Assembly: GCA_003367665.1 (NCBI GenBank)
Contig: QKXI01000002.1
Location: 1 to 64,000 of the forward strand
Length of the DNA: 64,000 nucleotides
Direction of reading: 5' to 3'
DNA from: Leifsonia sp. ku-ls
Lineage (GTDB): Bacteria > Actinomycetota > Actinomycetes > Actinomycetales > Microbacteriaceae
Shown: piece after piece, positions 50,666-60,329 of the stretch
Numbering within the stretch: the stretch's first letter is position 1
Layout of the letters: the number at the start of each line of letters is the position of its first letter
Position numbers and translations under genes: made by a program
Notes under the pieces: model-generated
Database searches by the model: none
Told to the model about the DNA's origin: nothing
Seen by the model: only the letters and a program-made list of their open reading frames with translations

Positions 50666-52872
50666 CGCCTCGTTCCCGTGCGAGTGCTGCGCGGACGGTG
50701 GCTGTACTGCTGGATCAGCTTGTTCTGCAGGTCGACCAGCGGCTTCCCGTTCTCGTCGAGGTGGTGCCGCGTCCAGACGCCGTCCTGGTCGAGCTTCCAC
50801 GTGGCGGTGCGCTCGTCGAAGGCGAGGTCGAACAGGCTTTCCAGCTCGCGGATGTGGTCGGGGTCGCTGAGCCGGACGAGCGCCTCCACGCGGCGGTCGA
50901 GGTTGCGGTGCATCATGTCCGCGCTGCCGATGTAGACCTGCGGCTCCCCGCCGTTGACGAACGAGAAGATGCGCGAGTGCTCGAGGTAGCGGCCGAGCAC
51001 GGAGCGCACCCGGATGTTCTCCGACAGACCCTCGCGGCCGGGCACGACGCCGCAGATGCCACGCACCCACAGGTCGATCGGGACGCCCGCCTGGCTGGCG
51101 CGGTAGAGGGCGTCGATGATCGCCTCGTCGACGATGGAGTTGAGCTTGATCCGGATGCCGGACGGCCGGCCGGCCTCGGCGTTGGCCCGCTCGGTGTCGA
51201 TGCGCTTGAGCAGCCCCTTGCGCAGGTGCAGCGGGGCGACGAGCAACCGCTTGAACTTCTTCTCGATCGCGTAGCCCGAGAGCTCGTTGAAGAGACGCGT
51301 CAGGTCTTTCCCGACCTGGTCGTCGTCGGTGAAGAGCCCGAGGTCTTCGTAGATGCGCGAGGTCTTCGGGTTGTAGTTGCCCGTGCCGATGTGGCTGTAG
51401 CTCTTGAGCACCCCCTTCTCCTCGCGGATGACGAGCGCCAGCTTGCAGTGGGTCTTCAGCCCGACGAGACCGTAGACGACGTGCACGCCGGCCTTCTCGA
51501 GCTTGCGCGCCCAGGAGATGTTGTTCTGCTCGTCGAAGCGCGCCTTGATCTCGACGAGGGCCAGCACCTGCTTGCCCGCCTCCGCCGCGTCGATCAGCGC
51601 CTCGACGATCGGGCTGTCGCCGGAGGTGCGGTACAGCGTCTGCTTGATGGCGAGCACGTGCGGGTCGGCCGCCGCCTGCTCCAGGAAGGCCTGGACGCTC
51701 GTGGCGAACGATTCGTACGGGTGGTGCACCAGCACGTCTTGCCGGGAGATCGCGGCGAAGATGTCGGGCTTGGCGTTCGGCTCGCTCGGCATGAGCTGCG
51801 CCGGCGTCGTGGGGACGTGGTTGGGGTAGTGCAGGTCGGGCCGGTCGATCTTGGCGAGGTCGAAAAGACCGCCCAGGTCGAGCGGGCCGGGCAGACGGTA
51901 GACCTCCTGCTCGGTCACGTCGAGTTCGCGCACGAGCAGGCCGAGGGTCACCGGATCCATGTCGTCGGTGACCTCGAGGCGGATCGGCGGCCCGAACCGG
52001 CGGCGCAGCAGCTCGCGCTCCAGCGCCTGGATGAGGTTCTCCGTCTCGTCCTCGTCGATCTCGACGTCTTCGTTGCGGGTGACGCGGAAGACGTGGTGGT
52101 CGAGGATCTCCATGCCGGGGAAGAGGTCGCCGAGGTGGTTGGCGATGAGGTCCTCCAGCATGATGAAGCGCACCTGGCCGAGCCCCTCGCGCTGGTCGAT
52201 GCGCACGAACCGGGGGAGCATCTGCGGCACCTTGAGGCGCGCGAACTGCTCCTTGCCGGTGCGGGAGTTGCGCACGCGCACCGACAGGTTGAGCGAGAGC
52301 CCGGAGATGTAGGGGAACGGGTGGGCCGGGTCGACCGCGAGCGGCATCAGCACCGGGAAGATCTGCTGCGAGAACACCTCGCGCATCTGCGCCTTGTCGG
52401 CCTCGTCGAGGTCGTCCCAGGTGGCGACCGTGATGCCGGCCTCGGCCAGCGCGGGCTGCACCAGGTCGTGGTAGGCGCGGGCGTGCCGCAGCTGCAGCTC
52501 GTGCGCCTTCTCCGAGATGTCGGCCAGCACCTCCTGCGGCGCACGGCCGACGTTGGTCGGGACGGCGAGGCCGGTGGCGATGCGGCGCTTGAGGCCGGCG
52601 ACGCGCACCATGAAGAACTCGTCGAGGTTGCTCGCGAAGATGGCGAGGAAGTTGGCGCGCTCCAGCACCGGGAGCAGCGGGTCCTCCGCCAGCTCGAGCA
52701 CGCGCTGGTTGAACGCCAGCCAGCTCAGCTCGCGGTCGAGGTACCGGTCTTCCGGCAGGGTCGGGTCTGGCTCGTAGATGAAAGGAGCGAAGTCGTCGTC
52801 GAAGTCGCTGCCCAGGCTTCCGCCCAGCCCGGTGTCAAGAAGGCCGTTCTCGAGGGTCGTGCGCTCGTCCAT
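50662..52872 (-). CDS. ppk: Polyphosphate kinase
   Basis: A 736-residue PPK1 enzyme that makes polyphosphate from ATP. The N-terminal region [51 protein letters not shown] is characteristic. The catalytic histidines lie in [17 protein letters not shown] and [27 protein letters not shown] and IYEDLGLFT support the call. The start is the ATG at 52872. A PHO-box-like pair of 11-base repeats about 45-63 bases upstream suggests induction by phosphate starvation. Co-translated with the mutT1-like gene. Confidence 0.97.
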   Translation of the reverse strand: MDERTTLENGLLDTGLGGSLGSDFDDDFAPFIYEPDPTLPEDRYLDRELSWLAFNQRVLELAEDPLLPVLERANFLAIFASNLDEFFMVRVAGLKRRIATGLAVPTNVGRAPQEVLADISEKAHELQLRHARAYHDLVQPALAEAGITVATWDDLDEADKAQMREVFSQQIFPVLMPLAVDPAHPFPYISGLSLNLSVRVRNSRTGKEQFARLKVPQMLPRFVRIDQREGLGQVRFIMLEDLIANHLGDLFPGMEILDHHVFRVTRNEDVEIDEDETENLIQALERELLRRRFGPPIRLEVTDDMDPVTLGLLVRELDVTEQEVYRLPGPLDLGGLFDLAKIDRPDLHYPNHVPTTPAQLMPSEPNAKPDIFAAISRQDVLVHHPYESFATSVQAFLEQAAADPHVLAIKQTLYRTSGDSPIVEALIDAAEAGKQVLALVEIKARFDEQNNISWARKLEKAGVHVVYGLVGLKTHCKLALVIREEKGVLKSYSHIGTGNYNPKTSRIYEDLGLFTDDDQVGKDLTRLFNELSGYAIEKKFKRLLVAPLHLRKGLLKRIDTERANAEAGRPSGIRIKLNSIVDEAIIDALYRASQAGVPIDLWVRGICGVVPGREGLSENIRVRSVLGRYLEHSRIFSFVNGGEPQVYIGSADMMHRNLDRRVEALVRLSDPDHIRELESLFDLAFDERTATWKLDQDGVWTRHHLDENGKPLVDLQNKLIQQYSHRPRSTRTGTRR

Positions 52873-52915
52873 CCCCCCATCATGTCACCGCCGACGCGCG
52901 GCAGGGACGGCCGCA

Positions 52916-52934
52916 CGTAAACGGTGGATAAACG
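52916..52934 (-). promoter_or_regulatory. PHO box of ppk
   Basis: On the minus strand GTTTATC and GTTTACG occur exactly 11 bases apart, in the orientation of ppk transcription and 44 bases or more upstream of the ATG. They match the units before pstS and senX3. Confidence 0.6.
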
Positions 52935-52974
52935 CCTGGCTGTGGACGGATACGGCCCGGTCCTCGGCGTCGCC

Positions 52975-53727
52975 TCAGGGGCGGACGGACGTCGGGAGCC
53001 GGTCGTTGTCGTCCTCGTAGACGTTGAACCGGTAGCCGACGTTGCGCACCGTGCCGATCAGCGACTCCAGGTCGCCGAGCTTCGCCCGCAGCCGTCGCAC
53101 GTGCACGTCGACCGTGCGGGTGCCGCCGAAGTAGTCGTAGCCCCAGACCTCGCTGAGCAGCTGCTCGCGCGTGAAGACGCGCGAGGGGTGGGTCGCGAAG
53201 AACCGGAGCAGCTCGAACTCCTTGAACGTCAGGTCGAGCTGGCGCCCGTGCGCCTTCGCCGAGTAGCTGGCCTCGTCGATCGTGATGCCGGAGGCCTGGA
53301 TCTTGGTCTGCGCGTGCTCCTGCGTCTGCCGGCCGATCGCCAGCCGGATGCGCGCGTCCACCTCGGCCGGGCCGGCGCTGTCGAGCACGACGTCGCTGAC
53401 GCCCCAGTCGGCGCTCACGGCGGTGAGCCCGCCCTCGGTGAGCACCAGCACCAGCGGGACTGTCACGCCGGTCGTGGTGAGGATCTTGCAGAGCGACTTG
53501 GCGCTCGCCAGGTCGCGGCGCGCGTCCACGAAGATCAGATCGCAGCTCGGCGCGTTGACCAGGGCGGCCGGCTCCGCGGGGATGTGACGGACACGGTGGC
53601 TGAGCAGAGCGAGCGAGGGCAGCACCTCCGCATCGCTCACGGAGGCGGCGGATCCTGGCGCGGCGGGGCCGTTCTGGCCCTGTCCGGAGGCGTTCGACGC
53701 AGACGTGAGGATCAGAAGTTGCGCCAC
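52975..53727 (-). CDS. glnR: GlnR-type OmpR-family regulator
   Basis: A 250-residue winged-helix regulator. The receiver-like half ([74 protein letters not shown]) matches the atypical GlnR receiver, which is not phosphorylated at the Asp. The C-terminal OmpR DNA-binding domain has [53 protein letters not shown]. The start is the GTG at 53727 with GGAGG five bases upstream. Expected to control nitrogen genes. It lies downstream of ppk on the same strand, possibly with its own promoter near the divergent gene. Confidence 0.87.
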   Translation of the reverse strand: MAQLLILTSASNASGQGQNGPAAPGSAASVSDAEVLPSLALLSHRVRHIPAEPAALVNAPSCDLIFVDARRDLASAKSLCKILTTTGVTVPLVLVLTEGGLTAVSADWGVSDVVLDSAGPAEVDARIRLAIGRQTQEHAQTKIQASGITIDEASYSAKAHGRQLDLTFKEFELLRFFATHPSRVFTREQLLSEVWGYDYFGGTRTVDVHVRRLRAKLGDLESLIGTVRNVGYRFNVYEDDNDRLPTSVRP

Positions 53728-53824
53728 CCATTCCTCCTCACCCGTCTGTGCGGCAATGCTACCGGAAATGCGGGATGCCCCTTTCCGCAGCCGCCGCGGC
53801 GCCGGCGCGAGGCAGAATGGGAGC

Positions 53825-54166
53825 GTGAGCGACGACATCCCGGAGACCCACGCGCTCGGTCCCGCTGCGGCGGCCGGCCCCGCCCAGCCGCCCCTCCCGC
53901 GGTGGGCGACGGCGCTGAGCGTCGGATCGGTCTGGGCGGTCGCGCTCGTGCTCGGCATCCTGATCGGCTCGCTGTCCCGCCCGGCGGCGTACGCCTCCTG
54001 GCTCTCGCTCGCCCTCGCGGTCTGCGCGTTGCTGAGCTTCGTCGCACAGCTCGCCACCCAGCAGAAGGACGGCTTCATCACCCGGCTGGCCGCCACGACG
54101 ACCGGCAGTTTCGTGATCCTCGGGATCATCGGCGCCATCCTCGCCCTCGTCGCCGGCGTGCGCTGA
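53825..54166 (+). CDS. Small membrane protein with three helices
   Basis: A 113-residue protein: an Ala/Pro-rich N-terminus, then hydrophobic segments near residues 31-50, 55-75 and 87-110 (the last ends [14 protein letters not shown]). Function and family unknown. The GTG at 53825 has GGGAG upstream, and CAGAAT six bases before may be a -10 of a leaderless message. It is divergent from glnR. Confidence 0.6.
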   Translation: MSDDIPETHALGPAAAAGPAQPPLPRWATALSVGSVWAVALVLGILIGSLSRPAAYASWLSLALAVCALLSFVAQLATQQKDGFITRLAATTTGSFVILGIIGAILALVAGVR

Positions 54167-54209
54167 ACCCGGGGACCGGATGTCGGCGGCGGCCGGTTAG
54201 ACTGGACGC

Positions 54210-54320
54210 ATGCTGGTCGCTCTCGAACTCTTCTTCGTCGGCCTTCTCGGCCTGGCAACGCTCGCCATCCTCGGCGTCTCCGGGGTCGTGGTCTACAACC
54301 TCTTCCGCGGTCAGCGCTGA
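54210..54320 (+). CDS. 36-residue single-helix membrane microprotein
   Basis: An ATG at 54210 opens a 36-codon frame ending at a TGA (54318-54320). The protein begins [20 protein letters not shown] and ends YNLFRGQR: one transmembrane helix with a basic C-terminal tail. TAGACT (54198-54203) lies six bases before the ATG, the same leaderless promoter spacing as several other genes here. It sits 13 bases upstream of the nitrobindin-like gene and may be co-transcribed. Too short to identify by family, but the composition and promoter support a real gene. Confidence 0.6.
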   Translation: MLVALELFFVGLLGLATLAILGVSGVVVYNLFRGQR

Positions 54321-54333
54321 GCCTCCCCCTCTC

Positions 54334-54930
54334 ATGATCGAGATCCCGACCGACCTCCCGGCGGAGCTGGTCCCCCTCTCCTGGCTGATCGGCGTGTGGG
54401 AGGGCACCGGCGTGCTCGACTACGCGATCGAGGAGGAGCACACGCAGCGGGAGTTCGGTCAGCGCATCAGCTTCAGCCACGACGGCCTGGGGTACCTCAA
54501 CTACTCGTCGACGTCGTGGATCCTCGACGAGGAGAACACGCCGCTCGCCGCAGAGACCGGCTACTGGCGGCTGCACCGGAAGCTCGTCGAGGGCGACGCG
54601 GGCCCGGCGATGCTGCCGGGGATCGGCGCCCGACCGTTCTCCACCGCGCAGTCGGTCGAGGCGTTGCGCAACTCCAACGGCGCCTTCGACATCGACGTCT
54701 CGATCATCCACCCCGACGGCGTCAGCGAGCTGTACCTCGGCCAGGTCGCCGGGCCGCGCATCGACCTCGCGACCGACGCCGTCCTGCGCACAGCGGGGGC
54801 CAAGGAGTACACCGCGGCCACCCGGCTCTACGGGCTGGTGGAGGGCCACCTGCTCTGGGCCTGGGACATCGCCGCCCTCGGGCAGGAGCTGCGCACGCAC
54901 GCGTCGGCCCGCCTCGCCAAGGTCGACTGA
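54334..54930 (+). CDS. Nitrobindin-like heme-binding beta-barrel protein
   Basis: A 198-residue protein of the nitrobindin/FABP-like family (DUF1794). The N-terminal pattern [17 protein letters not shown] and [40 protein letters not shown] matches. Family members fold into a ten-strand barrel that binds ferric heme and interacts with NO or peroxynitrite; a heme-ligating His near the C-terminus is not obvious apart from [10 protein letters not shown]. The start is the ATG at 54334. The stop is close to the ygfZ-like start (eight bases apart). Confidence 0.85.
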   Translation: MIEIPTDLPAELVPLSWLIGVWEGTGVLDYAIEEEHTQREFGQRISFSHDGLGYLNYSSTSWILDEENTPLAAETGYWRLHRKLVEGDAGPAMLPGIGARPFSTAQSVEALRNSNGAFDIDVSIIHPDGVSELYLGQVAGPRIDLATDAVLRTAGAKEYTAATRLYGLVEGHLLWAWDIAALGQELRTHASARLAKVD

Positions 54931-54938
54931 GGAGCGGT

Positions 54939-56063
54939 GTGAGCGACGCATCCCTCTCTCCGTTCCTGGAGCTGCCGGGCGCCGTCGACACCACCGGCTC
55001 CGGTGTCCCGGCCCATTACGGCAGCCCGCTCGCCGAGCAGCGTGCACTCGTCGAGGGCGGCGCGATCGTGGACCTCTCCGACCGGGCGGTGCTCACCATC
55101 CAGGGTCCCGACCGGCTCAGCTGGCTGAACTCGCTGAGCAGCCAGGCGCTCACCGGGCTGCGGCCGGGGGAGTCGTCCGAGACGCTGCTGCTGGAGGTGA
55201 CCGGCCGCGTGGAGCACGCCGTCCGCGTGCTCGACGACGGGGAGACGCTGTGGCTGCTCGTCGACCGGCCGGAGGCCGCCGGCCTGCTCGCGTGGCTCGA
55301 CTCGATGCGGTTCATGCTCCGCGTCGAGCTGGCCGACCGCACGGCCGACCTGGCGACGATCGGCACGCTCGGCGATCCGCCGCTGCCGATCGCGGCGCCG
55401 AACGGCGTCCCGCTGATCTGGCACGACCCGTGGCGCGCGGTGACGCCCGGCGGCCACCAGTACGCCCGCGGGGAGCATCCGGGCGCCGGATGGACGTGGA
55501 GCGAGCGCCTCGTCCCGCGCGATGCGCTGCCGTCGGTGGTTGCGCGCGTCCGCAGCGGCGAGCTGTCGGCGGCCGGGACACTCGCCGCCGACGCCCTCCG
55601 CATCGCGGCCTGGCGCCCGCGGTTCGCCACGGAGGTCGATGAGCGCACCATCCCGCACGAGCTGGACTGGCTGCGCACGGCGGTGCACCTCAGCAAGGGC
55701 TGCTACCGCGGCCAGGAGACCGTGGCGAAGGTGCACAACCTCGGCCACCCTCCGCGCCGCCTGGTGATGCTGCACCTCGACGGGTCGGAGGGGGTGCACC
55801 CCGCGCCGGGCGCGGTGGTCTCCCTCGACGGCGCCGAAGTCGGAGCGGTGACCTCGGCGGCGCTGCACTACGAGCTCGGCCCGATCGCGCTCGCGGTCGT
55901 GAAGCGCTCGACCGATCCCGCCGCCACGCTGACGGTGGACGCCGACGGCACGCCCGTCGCCGCGGCCCAGGAGATCGTGGTGCCGCCCGAGGCCGGCGCC
56001 GAGGCGCACGTCCCGCGCCTGCCGCGACTCGGCGCCGTCACCCGCACCCCGCGTTCGCACTGA
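54939..56063 (+). CDS. ygfZ: YgfZ/GcvT-type folate-binding protein
   Basis: A 374-residue protein of the YgfZ family, which uses THF to help assemble or repair certain iron-sulfur proteins. The diagnostic motif [24 protein letters not shown] is present (about residues 249-272), together with a GcvT-like N-terminal fold ([28 protein letters not shown]). The GTG at 54939 is preceded by GGAG. It ends before an inverted repeat shared with the convergent methyltransferase gene. Confidence 0.88.
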   Translation: MSDASLSPFLELPGAVDTTGSGVPAHYGSPLAEQRALVEGGAIVDLSDRAVLTIQGPDRLSWLNSLSSQALTGLRPGESSETLLLEVTGRVEHAVRVLDDGETLWLLVDRPEAAGLLAWLDSMRFMLRVELADRTADLATIGTLGDPPLPIAAPNGVPLIWHDPWRAVTPGGHQYARGEHPGAGWTWSERLVPRDALPSVVARVRSGELSAAGTLAADALRIAAWRPRFATEVDERTIPHELDWLRTAVHLSKGCYRGQETVAKVHNLGHPPRRLVMLHLDGSEGVHPAPGAVVSLDGAEVGAVTSAALHYELGPIALAVVKRSTDPAATLTVDADGTPVAAAQEIVVPPEAGAEAHVPRLPRLGAVTRTPRSH

Positions 56064-56078
56064 CTCGCGCCCACGCCA

Positions 56079-56137
56079 TCGGCTCCTGAGCTCTTCGAGC
56101 TCACCGCGGCGTGTCGGGCGAAGAACTCAGGAGCCGA
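56079..56137. terminator. Inverted-repeat terminator between convergent genes
   Basis: Arms at 56079-56097 and 56119-56137 (TCGGCTCCTGAGCTCTTCG and its near reverse complement, one mismatch) form a 19-base stem with a 21-base loop. It overlaps the last codons of the methyltransferase gene and serves both converging transcripts. Confidence 0.8.
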
Positions 56138-56963
56138 GGGCGAGGGAGGCCGGGGCGACCGCGGGGTAGGCGACGGTGAGCTCGCCGAGGCGCCAGCGGG
56201 CGCGGCCGCCGACGATGGGCCAGCCGGCGTCGCGCATGCCCTGGGCGACGGCGATCCAGCGCTGGCGGGGTCCGTAGGCCGCAAGCGGCGAGTGGATGCG
56301 CCACAGCCGGTCGAGCTGGGAGAGGTAGGCGTGCACGCGCTCGCCCGGGACGTTCCGATGGATGAGCGCCTTCGGCAGCCGCTCGGCGACGACCGACGGC
56401 GCATCGAGGTCGCGCAGGCGCAGCGACACCGTCAGCGTCAGCGGCCCGTCCGGCCCGAGCGCGATCCAGCTGGCGATCCGGCCGATCTCGTCGCACGTTC
56501 CCTCGACGAGCAGGCCGCCCGGCTGCAGCCGAGCGCGCATCCTCTCCCACGCGGGCGCCACCTCGACCTCGCGGTACTGACGCAGCACGTTGAAGGCCCG
56601 GATCACGGCGGCGCCGCGGCCGTCGGGCAGCGGCACCTCGAACCCGCCGAGCGCGAATCGGATGCGCGACTGCGGGTCGAACCCGGTGCGGCCGGCGCGC
56701 ACCGCCGCGAGCTGTTCTTCGGCCGTGCGCACGCGGCCGGGCTCGATCTCAAGCCCCACCACCTCGACGTCCGGCCGGGCCTTCGCCAGGCGCTGCTGCA
56801 GTTCGAGCGCGGTCACGCCGCTCGCGCCGTAGCCCAGGTCGACGACCACCGGATCGGCGGTGCGGCGCAGCACCGGCTGGGCCGCGATCCACCGGTCGAC
56901 GCGGCGCAGCCGGTTGGTGTTCGTCGTGCCCCGCGTGACGGTGCCGACCGCGCCGGAAGCCAT
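56127..56963 (-). CDS. SAM-dependent methyltransferase of unknown substrate
   Basis: A 278-residue class I methyltransferase. Motif I (SAM binding) is [19 protein letters not shown]; the acid of strand 2 is in [13 protein letters not shown]; the later segment [21 protein letters not shown] and [21 protein letters not shown] belong to the core. The N-terminus ([17 protein letters not shown]) is basic, as in some tRNA- or rRNA-acting enzymes. The substrate cannot be read. The start is the ATG at 56963. Confidence 0.8.
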   Translation of the reverse strand: MASGAVGTVTRGTTNTNRLRRVDRWIAAQPVLRRTADPVVVDLGYGASGVTALELQQRLAKARPDVEVVGLEIEPGRVRTAEEQLAAVRAGRTGFDPQSRIRFALGGFEVPLPDGRGAAVIRAFNVLRQYREVEVAPAWERMRARLQPGGLLVEGTCDEIGRIASWIALGPDGPLTLTVSLRLRDLDAPSVVAERLPKALIHRNVPGERVHAYLSQLDRLWRIHSPLAAYGPRQRWIAVAQGMRDAGWPIVGGRARWRLGELTVAYPAVAPASLALGS

Positions 56964-57031
56964 GCCTCCATCCTGCCAGCGCGTGCGGACCCGGACGTGG
57001 CGGTGCCCGGCGACACGATAGATTGGAGGGC

Positions 57032-57781
57032 ATGGCCGCTCCCTACACCCTGATCCTCCTGCGCCACGGCAGCAGCGAGTGGAACGAGAAGAACCTGTTC
57101 ACCGGCTGGGTCGACGTGCGTCTCAGCGAGACCGGCGTCGCCGAGGCGAAGCGTGCGGGCGAGCTGCTCCGCGACTCGGGCCTCACGCCCGACGTGCTGC
57201 ACACCTCGGTGCTGACCCGCGCCATCCAGACGGCGAACCACGCACTCGACGTGGCCGACCGGCTGTGGATCCCGGTGCAGCGATCCTGGCGCCTCAACGA
57301 GCGTCACTACGGCGCCCTGCAGGGCCTCGACAAGGCGGAGACGCTGGAGAAGTACGGGCCGGAGCAGTTCCAGCTGTGGCGCCGCTCGTTCGACGTCCCG
57401 CCGCCGCCGCTCGCCGACGACAGCGAGTTCTCGCAGGTGCACGACCCGCGCTACGCCGGCCTCGGCGACGAGCTGCCGCGCACGGAGTGCCTGAAGGACG
57501 TCATCGCCCGGATGCTGCCCTACTGGGAGTCCGACATCACGCGCGACCTCGCCGCCGGCAAGACGGTGCTCGTCACGGCGCACGGCAACTCGCTGCGCGC
57601 GCTGGTGAAGCACCTCGACGGCATCTCCGACGAGGACATCGCCGGCCTCAACATCCCGACCGGCATCCCCCTGGTCTACAAGCTCGGCGAGGACTTCGCG
57701 CCGGTCGAGCCCTCGTACTATCTCGACCCGGAGGCCGCCGCCGCCGGCGCCGCCGCGGTCGCCGCGCAGGGCAAGAAGTAG
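57032..57781 (+). CDS. gpmA: 2,3-bisphosphoglycerate-dependent phosphoglycerate mutase
   Basis: Interconverts 3- and 2-phosphoglycerate in glycolysis. The 249-residue protein has the catalytic RHG motif in [57 protein letters not shown] and the second His in [26 protein letters not shown] lies before the ATG at 57032, and TAGATT seven bases upstream is a further leaderless-type signal. The tail is a run of Ala and Gly. Its stop overlaps the following frame. Confidence 0.96.
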   Translation: MAAPYTLILLRHGSSEWNEKNLFTGWVDVRLSETGVAEAKRAGELLRDSGLTPDVLHTSVLTRAIQTANHALDVADRLWIPVQRSWRLNERHYGALQGLDKAETLEKYGPEQFQLWRRSFDVPPPPLADDSEFSQVHDPRYAGLGDELPRTECLKDVIARMLPYWESDITRDLAAGKTVLVTAHGNSLRALVKHLDGISDEDIAGLNIPTGIPLVYKLGEDFAPVEPSYYLDPEAAAAGAAAVAAQGKK

Positions 57782-58242
57782 CCGCGACCAGCACGTTCGT
57801 CGTCGTCGCGTTCCTGAAGGGACGCGGCGACGACGTGTTTCCGGCCGGCGACTGGCCGCTGCACGTGACGATCGTCCCGCCGTTCGAGACGGAGCTGGGA
57901 GTGGATGCCGTGGCGGCGCTGCTGCCGTCTGCCGCGCCGATCCCCGTGGTCGGCGCCGCGCGGGAGCGCTTCGGCGCGCATCGCACCGTCCCGGTCACGG
58001 TCCTGCGCGCGTCGACGCCGCTGCTCGCCCTCCACACCGCGGCCGTCGACGCCCTGGAGGCCGCCGGCGCGCACCTCCGCGACGCCCACCACCTGCGCGA
58101 CGCCTACCGCCCGCACGCCACCGACCAGCGCACCGGCCGCCTGCACCCCGGCGAGCACGCCCTCCTGACCGAGCTCTCCCTCGTCGCCAGAGCCCCCCAC
58201 GGCCTCCGCCAGGTCGCCGCCCGCCACCCCCTCACCCCTTAA
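57778..58242 (+). CDS. 2'-5' RNA ligase-like protein without a canonical start codon
   Basis: The frame encodes about 154 residues of a LigT/2H phosphoesterase-like protein: [38 protein letters not shown], with the first HxT motif in LHVTIVP and a second near [19 protein letters not shown] (HAT). No ATG, GTG or TTG lies in frame between the gpmA stop and the first beta-strand. The frame opens at a GTA overlapping the gpmA TAG. It might start at this rare codon, be made by reinitiation or a -1 slip from gpmA, or the true start is the GTG at 57835, which would drop the first strand. Confidence 0.65.
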   Translation, partial: VAATSTFVVVAFLKGRGDDVFPAGDWPLHVTIVPPFETELGVDAVAALLPSAAPIPVVGAARERFGAHRTVPVTVLRASTPLLALHTAAVDALEAAGAHLRDAHHLRDAYRPHATDQRTGRLHPGEHALLTELSLVARAPHGLRQVAARHPLTP

Positions 58243-58248
58243 ATCGAC

Positions 58249-58311
58249 CATCGCTTCCTCGATTAATCCGGCGATGTCAGCCGAATCAGCGGATTAATCG
58301 AGGAAGCGATG
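58249..58311. repeat. Perfect 22-base inverted repeat between convergent genes
   Basis: Arms at 58249-58270 and 58290-58311 are exact reverse complements (core GCTTCCTCGATTAATCCG) around a 19-base loop. It lies between the LigT-like gene and phoU and is a likely bidirectional terminator. The arm core is shared with the repeat at 29147-29197, so this is a family of palindromic elements. Confidence 0.9.
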
Positions 58312-58327
58312 AAGGGGTCGGGAGGGG

Positions 58328-58984
58328 TCAGGAGGCGAGCTCGGGAGCCCAGTCGCCGGTGGCGAGGTACTGCACCTTCTTGGCGATCGAGACGGCGTGG
58401 TCCGCGAAGCGCTCGTGGTAGCGGGAGGCGAGGGTCGCGTCGACCGTGTCGACGGCCTGGCCCTTCCACGTCTCGCCGAGCACCTTGTCGAACACGCTGA
58501 TGTGCAGCTCGTCGATGTCGTCGTCGTCGTTGCGGATCTCGTCCGCGATGCGCAGCTCCTGGGTGCGCAGCAGCTCCGCGAGCTTCTCCGCGATCTGCAC
58601 GTCGAGCCGGCCCATCTCGGAGAACGTCGAGCGCAGGCTCTTCGGCACGACCTTGTCCGGGAAGCGGTAGCGCGCCAGCTGCGCGATGTGCTCCGCCATG
58701 TCGCCCATCCGCTCGAGCGACGCGCTGATCCGCAGCGCGCTGACCACGATGCGGAGGTCGCGGGCGACCGGCTGCTGGCGGGCGAGGATCTGGATGGACA
58801 GCTCGTCCAGCAGCACCGTCAGCTCGTCGATGCGGTGGTCGTTGGCGATGACGTCCTCGGCGAGCGTCACATCCGACTCGTTGAACGCGGCGGTCGCGTT
58901 CCTGATGGACACGACGACCAGCTCGGCGATCTCGACGAGGCGGTCCTGAACTTCCGCCAGCTCCTGCTGGAAGACTTCGCGCAT
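58328..58984 (-). CDS. phoU: Phosphate-specific transport system regulator PhoU
   Basis: A 218-residue protein made of two similar three-helix bundles. The first begins MREVFQQELAEVQDRLVEIAELVVVSIRNATAAF, and both carry the E-x-x-x-D-x-x-E type metal motifs (RIDELTVLLDELS, RMGDMAEHIAQLARYR, DDDIDELHISVFDKVL, ADHAVSIAKKVQYLATG). It links the Pst importer to the SenX3/RegX3 sensor pair and signals phosphate sufficiency. It is divergent from senX3, with a triple PHO box in the gap. Confidence 0.95.
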   Translation of the reverse strand: MREVFQQELAEVQDRLVEIAELVVVSIRNATAAFNESDVTLAEDVIANDHRIDELTVLLDELSIQILARQQPVARDLRIVVSALRISASLERMGDMAEHIAQLARYRFPDKVVPKSLRSTFSEMGRLDVQIAEKLAELLRTQELRIADEIRNDDDDIDELHISVFDKVLGETWKGQAVDTVDATLASRYHERFADHAVSIAKKVQYLATGDWAPELAS

Positions 58985-59064
58985 GGGGTGTGGTCCTTCC
59001 TGGCGTGCGCGGGCACGCGGGATGTCGGGGCCTTCTGACCCCGCCTAGCATGTTCGCCACGGCA

Positions 59065-59093
59065 GGTTAACAAACGGTGCCGCCCGGCTGAAC
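59065..59093 (-). promoter_or_regulatory. Triple PHO box between phoU and senX3
   Basis: Three 7-base units at exact 11-base steps (59065, 59076, 59087). Read on the minus strand they are GTTCAGC, CGGCACC and GTTAACC, close to GTTCACC. They would bind RegX3 and serve phoU and possibly autoregulation of senX3-regX3. Confidence 0.7.
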
Positions 59094-59177
59094 ACTGTCT
59101 AGCGTACCCGCGAAAACACGCGGCAGGATGACGGATGCGTCGCTTCGCGCACATCCGGATCACCTACGCTTGGGCCT

Positions 59178-60329
59178 ATGGACTCCACCTGGTTGGTGCT
59201 GCTGTCGCTGGGCCTGGGGCTCGCCGTCGGCGCCGGTTTCGTGTGGATCCTGCACATCGCCGCCCGGCGCGGCGACAACGCGGCGCAGGTGGTCAATCCG
59301 GCCGTGCCGGACGGCGTCGACCAGGTGCTCGACGCCCTGGAGTCGGCGGGCGTCGTGCTCGACCCGTCCAACAACGTCATCAAGGCCTCGCCCGGCGCGC
59401 ACGCGATCGGGCTGGTGTGGAACGGCGCCCTCGTCCATCCGCACCTGGTCGAGCTGGTCGACCGGGTCCGCCGCACGGGGGAGTCGATCACCGACGAGTG
59501 CGAGCTCTCCCGCGGGCCGTTCGGCGACGCCGGCATCCACCTCAGCGTCCGCGTCGCACGGCTGGGCTCCCGCTACATCCTCCTGTTGGCGGAGGACCGC
59601 ACGGAGTCGTTCCGGCTGGAGGCGGTGCGCCGCGACTTCGTCGCCAACATCAGCCACGAGCTGAAGACCCCGATCGGCGCCGTGAGCCTGCTCGCCGAGG
59701 CGCTGGACGACGCGTCCGACGACCCGGAGCAGGTGCGGCGCTTCGCCCTGCGGCTCTCGGAGGAGGCACAGCGTCTCGCCCGCATCACCCAGGACATCAT
59801 CGAGCTGAGCCGGCTGCAGGCGACCGACGCGCTCGGCGACGCCGTCCCGCTCTCCGCCAGCAAGGTGGTCAAGGCGGCCGTCGACCAGAACCGGGTGGCG
59901 GCGGAGACGCGCAACATCGAGATCGCGATGCGCGGCGACAAGCAGGCGCAGGTGCTCGGCAACGAGGCCCTGCTGGTGACGGCCGTGCACAACCTCATCT
60001 CGAACGCCATCCAGTACTCGCCGGACGACTCGCGCATCGGCATCGGTGTGCGCAACGCCGACGGTGTCGTCGAGATCGCCGTGACCGACCAGGGCGAGGG
60101 CATCCCGGAGGAGGACCTCGACCGCGTGTTCGAGCGCTTCTTCCGCGTCGACCAGGCGCGCTCGCGCAACACCGGCGGAACCGGCCTCGGGCTCTCGATC
60201 GTCAAGCACGCCGTGCAGAACCACGGCGGCGACGTGCGCGTCTGGTCGCAGCCGGGACGCGGCTCCACGTTCACCATCCGGCTGCCAGAGGCCTCCACCG
60301 TCCGACCCCCGATAGGAGACAACCCGTGA
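59178..60329 (+). CDS. senX3: Phosphate sensor histidine kinase
   Basis: A 383-residue kinase. One N-terminal membrane helix (residues 5-28) precedes a PAS-like region (about 45-140), the dimerisation domain with phospho-acceptor His160 in FVANISHELKTPIGAVSLLAEAL, and the ATPase domain with NLISNAIQYSP (N box), VTDQGEGIPEEDLDRVFERFFRVD and NTGGTGLGLSIVKHAV. It pairs with RegX3 to sense phosphate limitation. TACGCT seven bases before the ATG at 59178 suggests a leaderless message. The stop overlaps regX3. Confidence 0.95.
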   Translation: MDSTWLVLLSLGLGLAVGAGFVWILHIAARRGDNAAQVVNPAVPDGVDQVLDALESAGVVLDPSNNVIKASPGAHAIGLVWNGALVHPHLVELVDRVRRTGESITDECELSRGPFGDAGIHLSVRVARLGSRYILLLAEDRTESFRLEAVRRDFVANISHELKTPIGAVSLLAEALDDASDDPEQVRRFALRLSEEAQRLARITQDIIELSRLQATDALGDAVPLSASKVVKAAVDQNRVAAETRNIEIAMRGDKQAQVLGNEALLVTAVHNLISNAIQYSPDDSRIGIGVRNADGVVEIAVTDQGEGIPEEDLDRVFERFFRVDQARSRNTGGTGLGLSIVKHAVQNHGGDVRVWSQPGRGSTFTIRLPEASTVRPPIGDNP

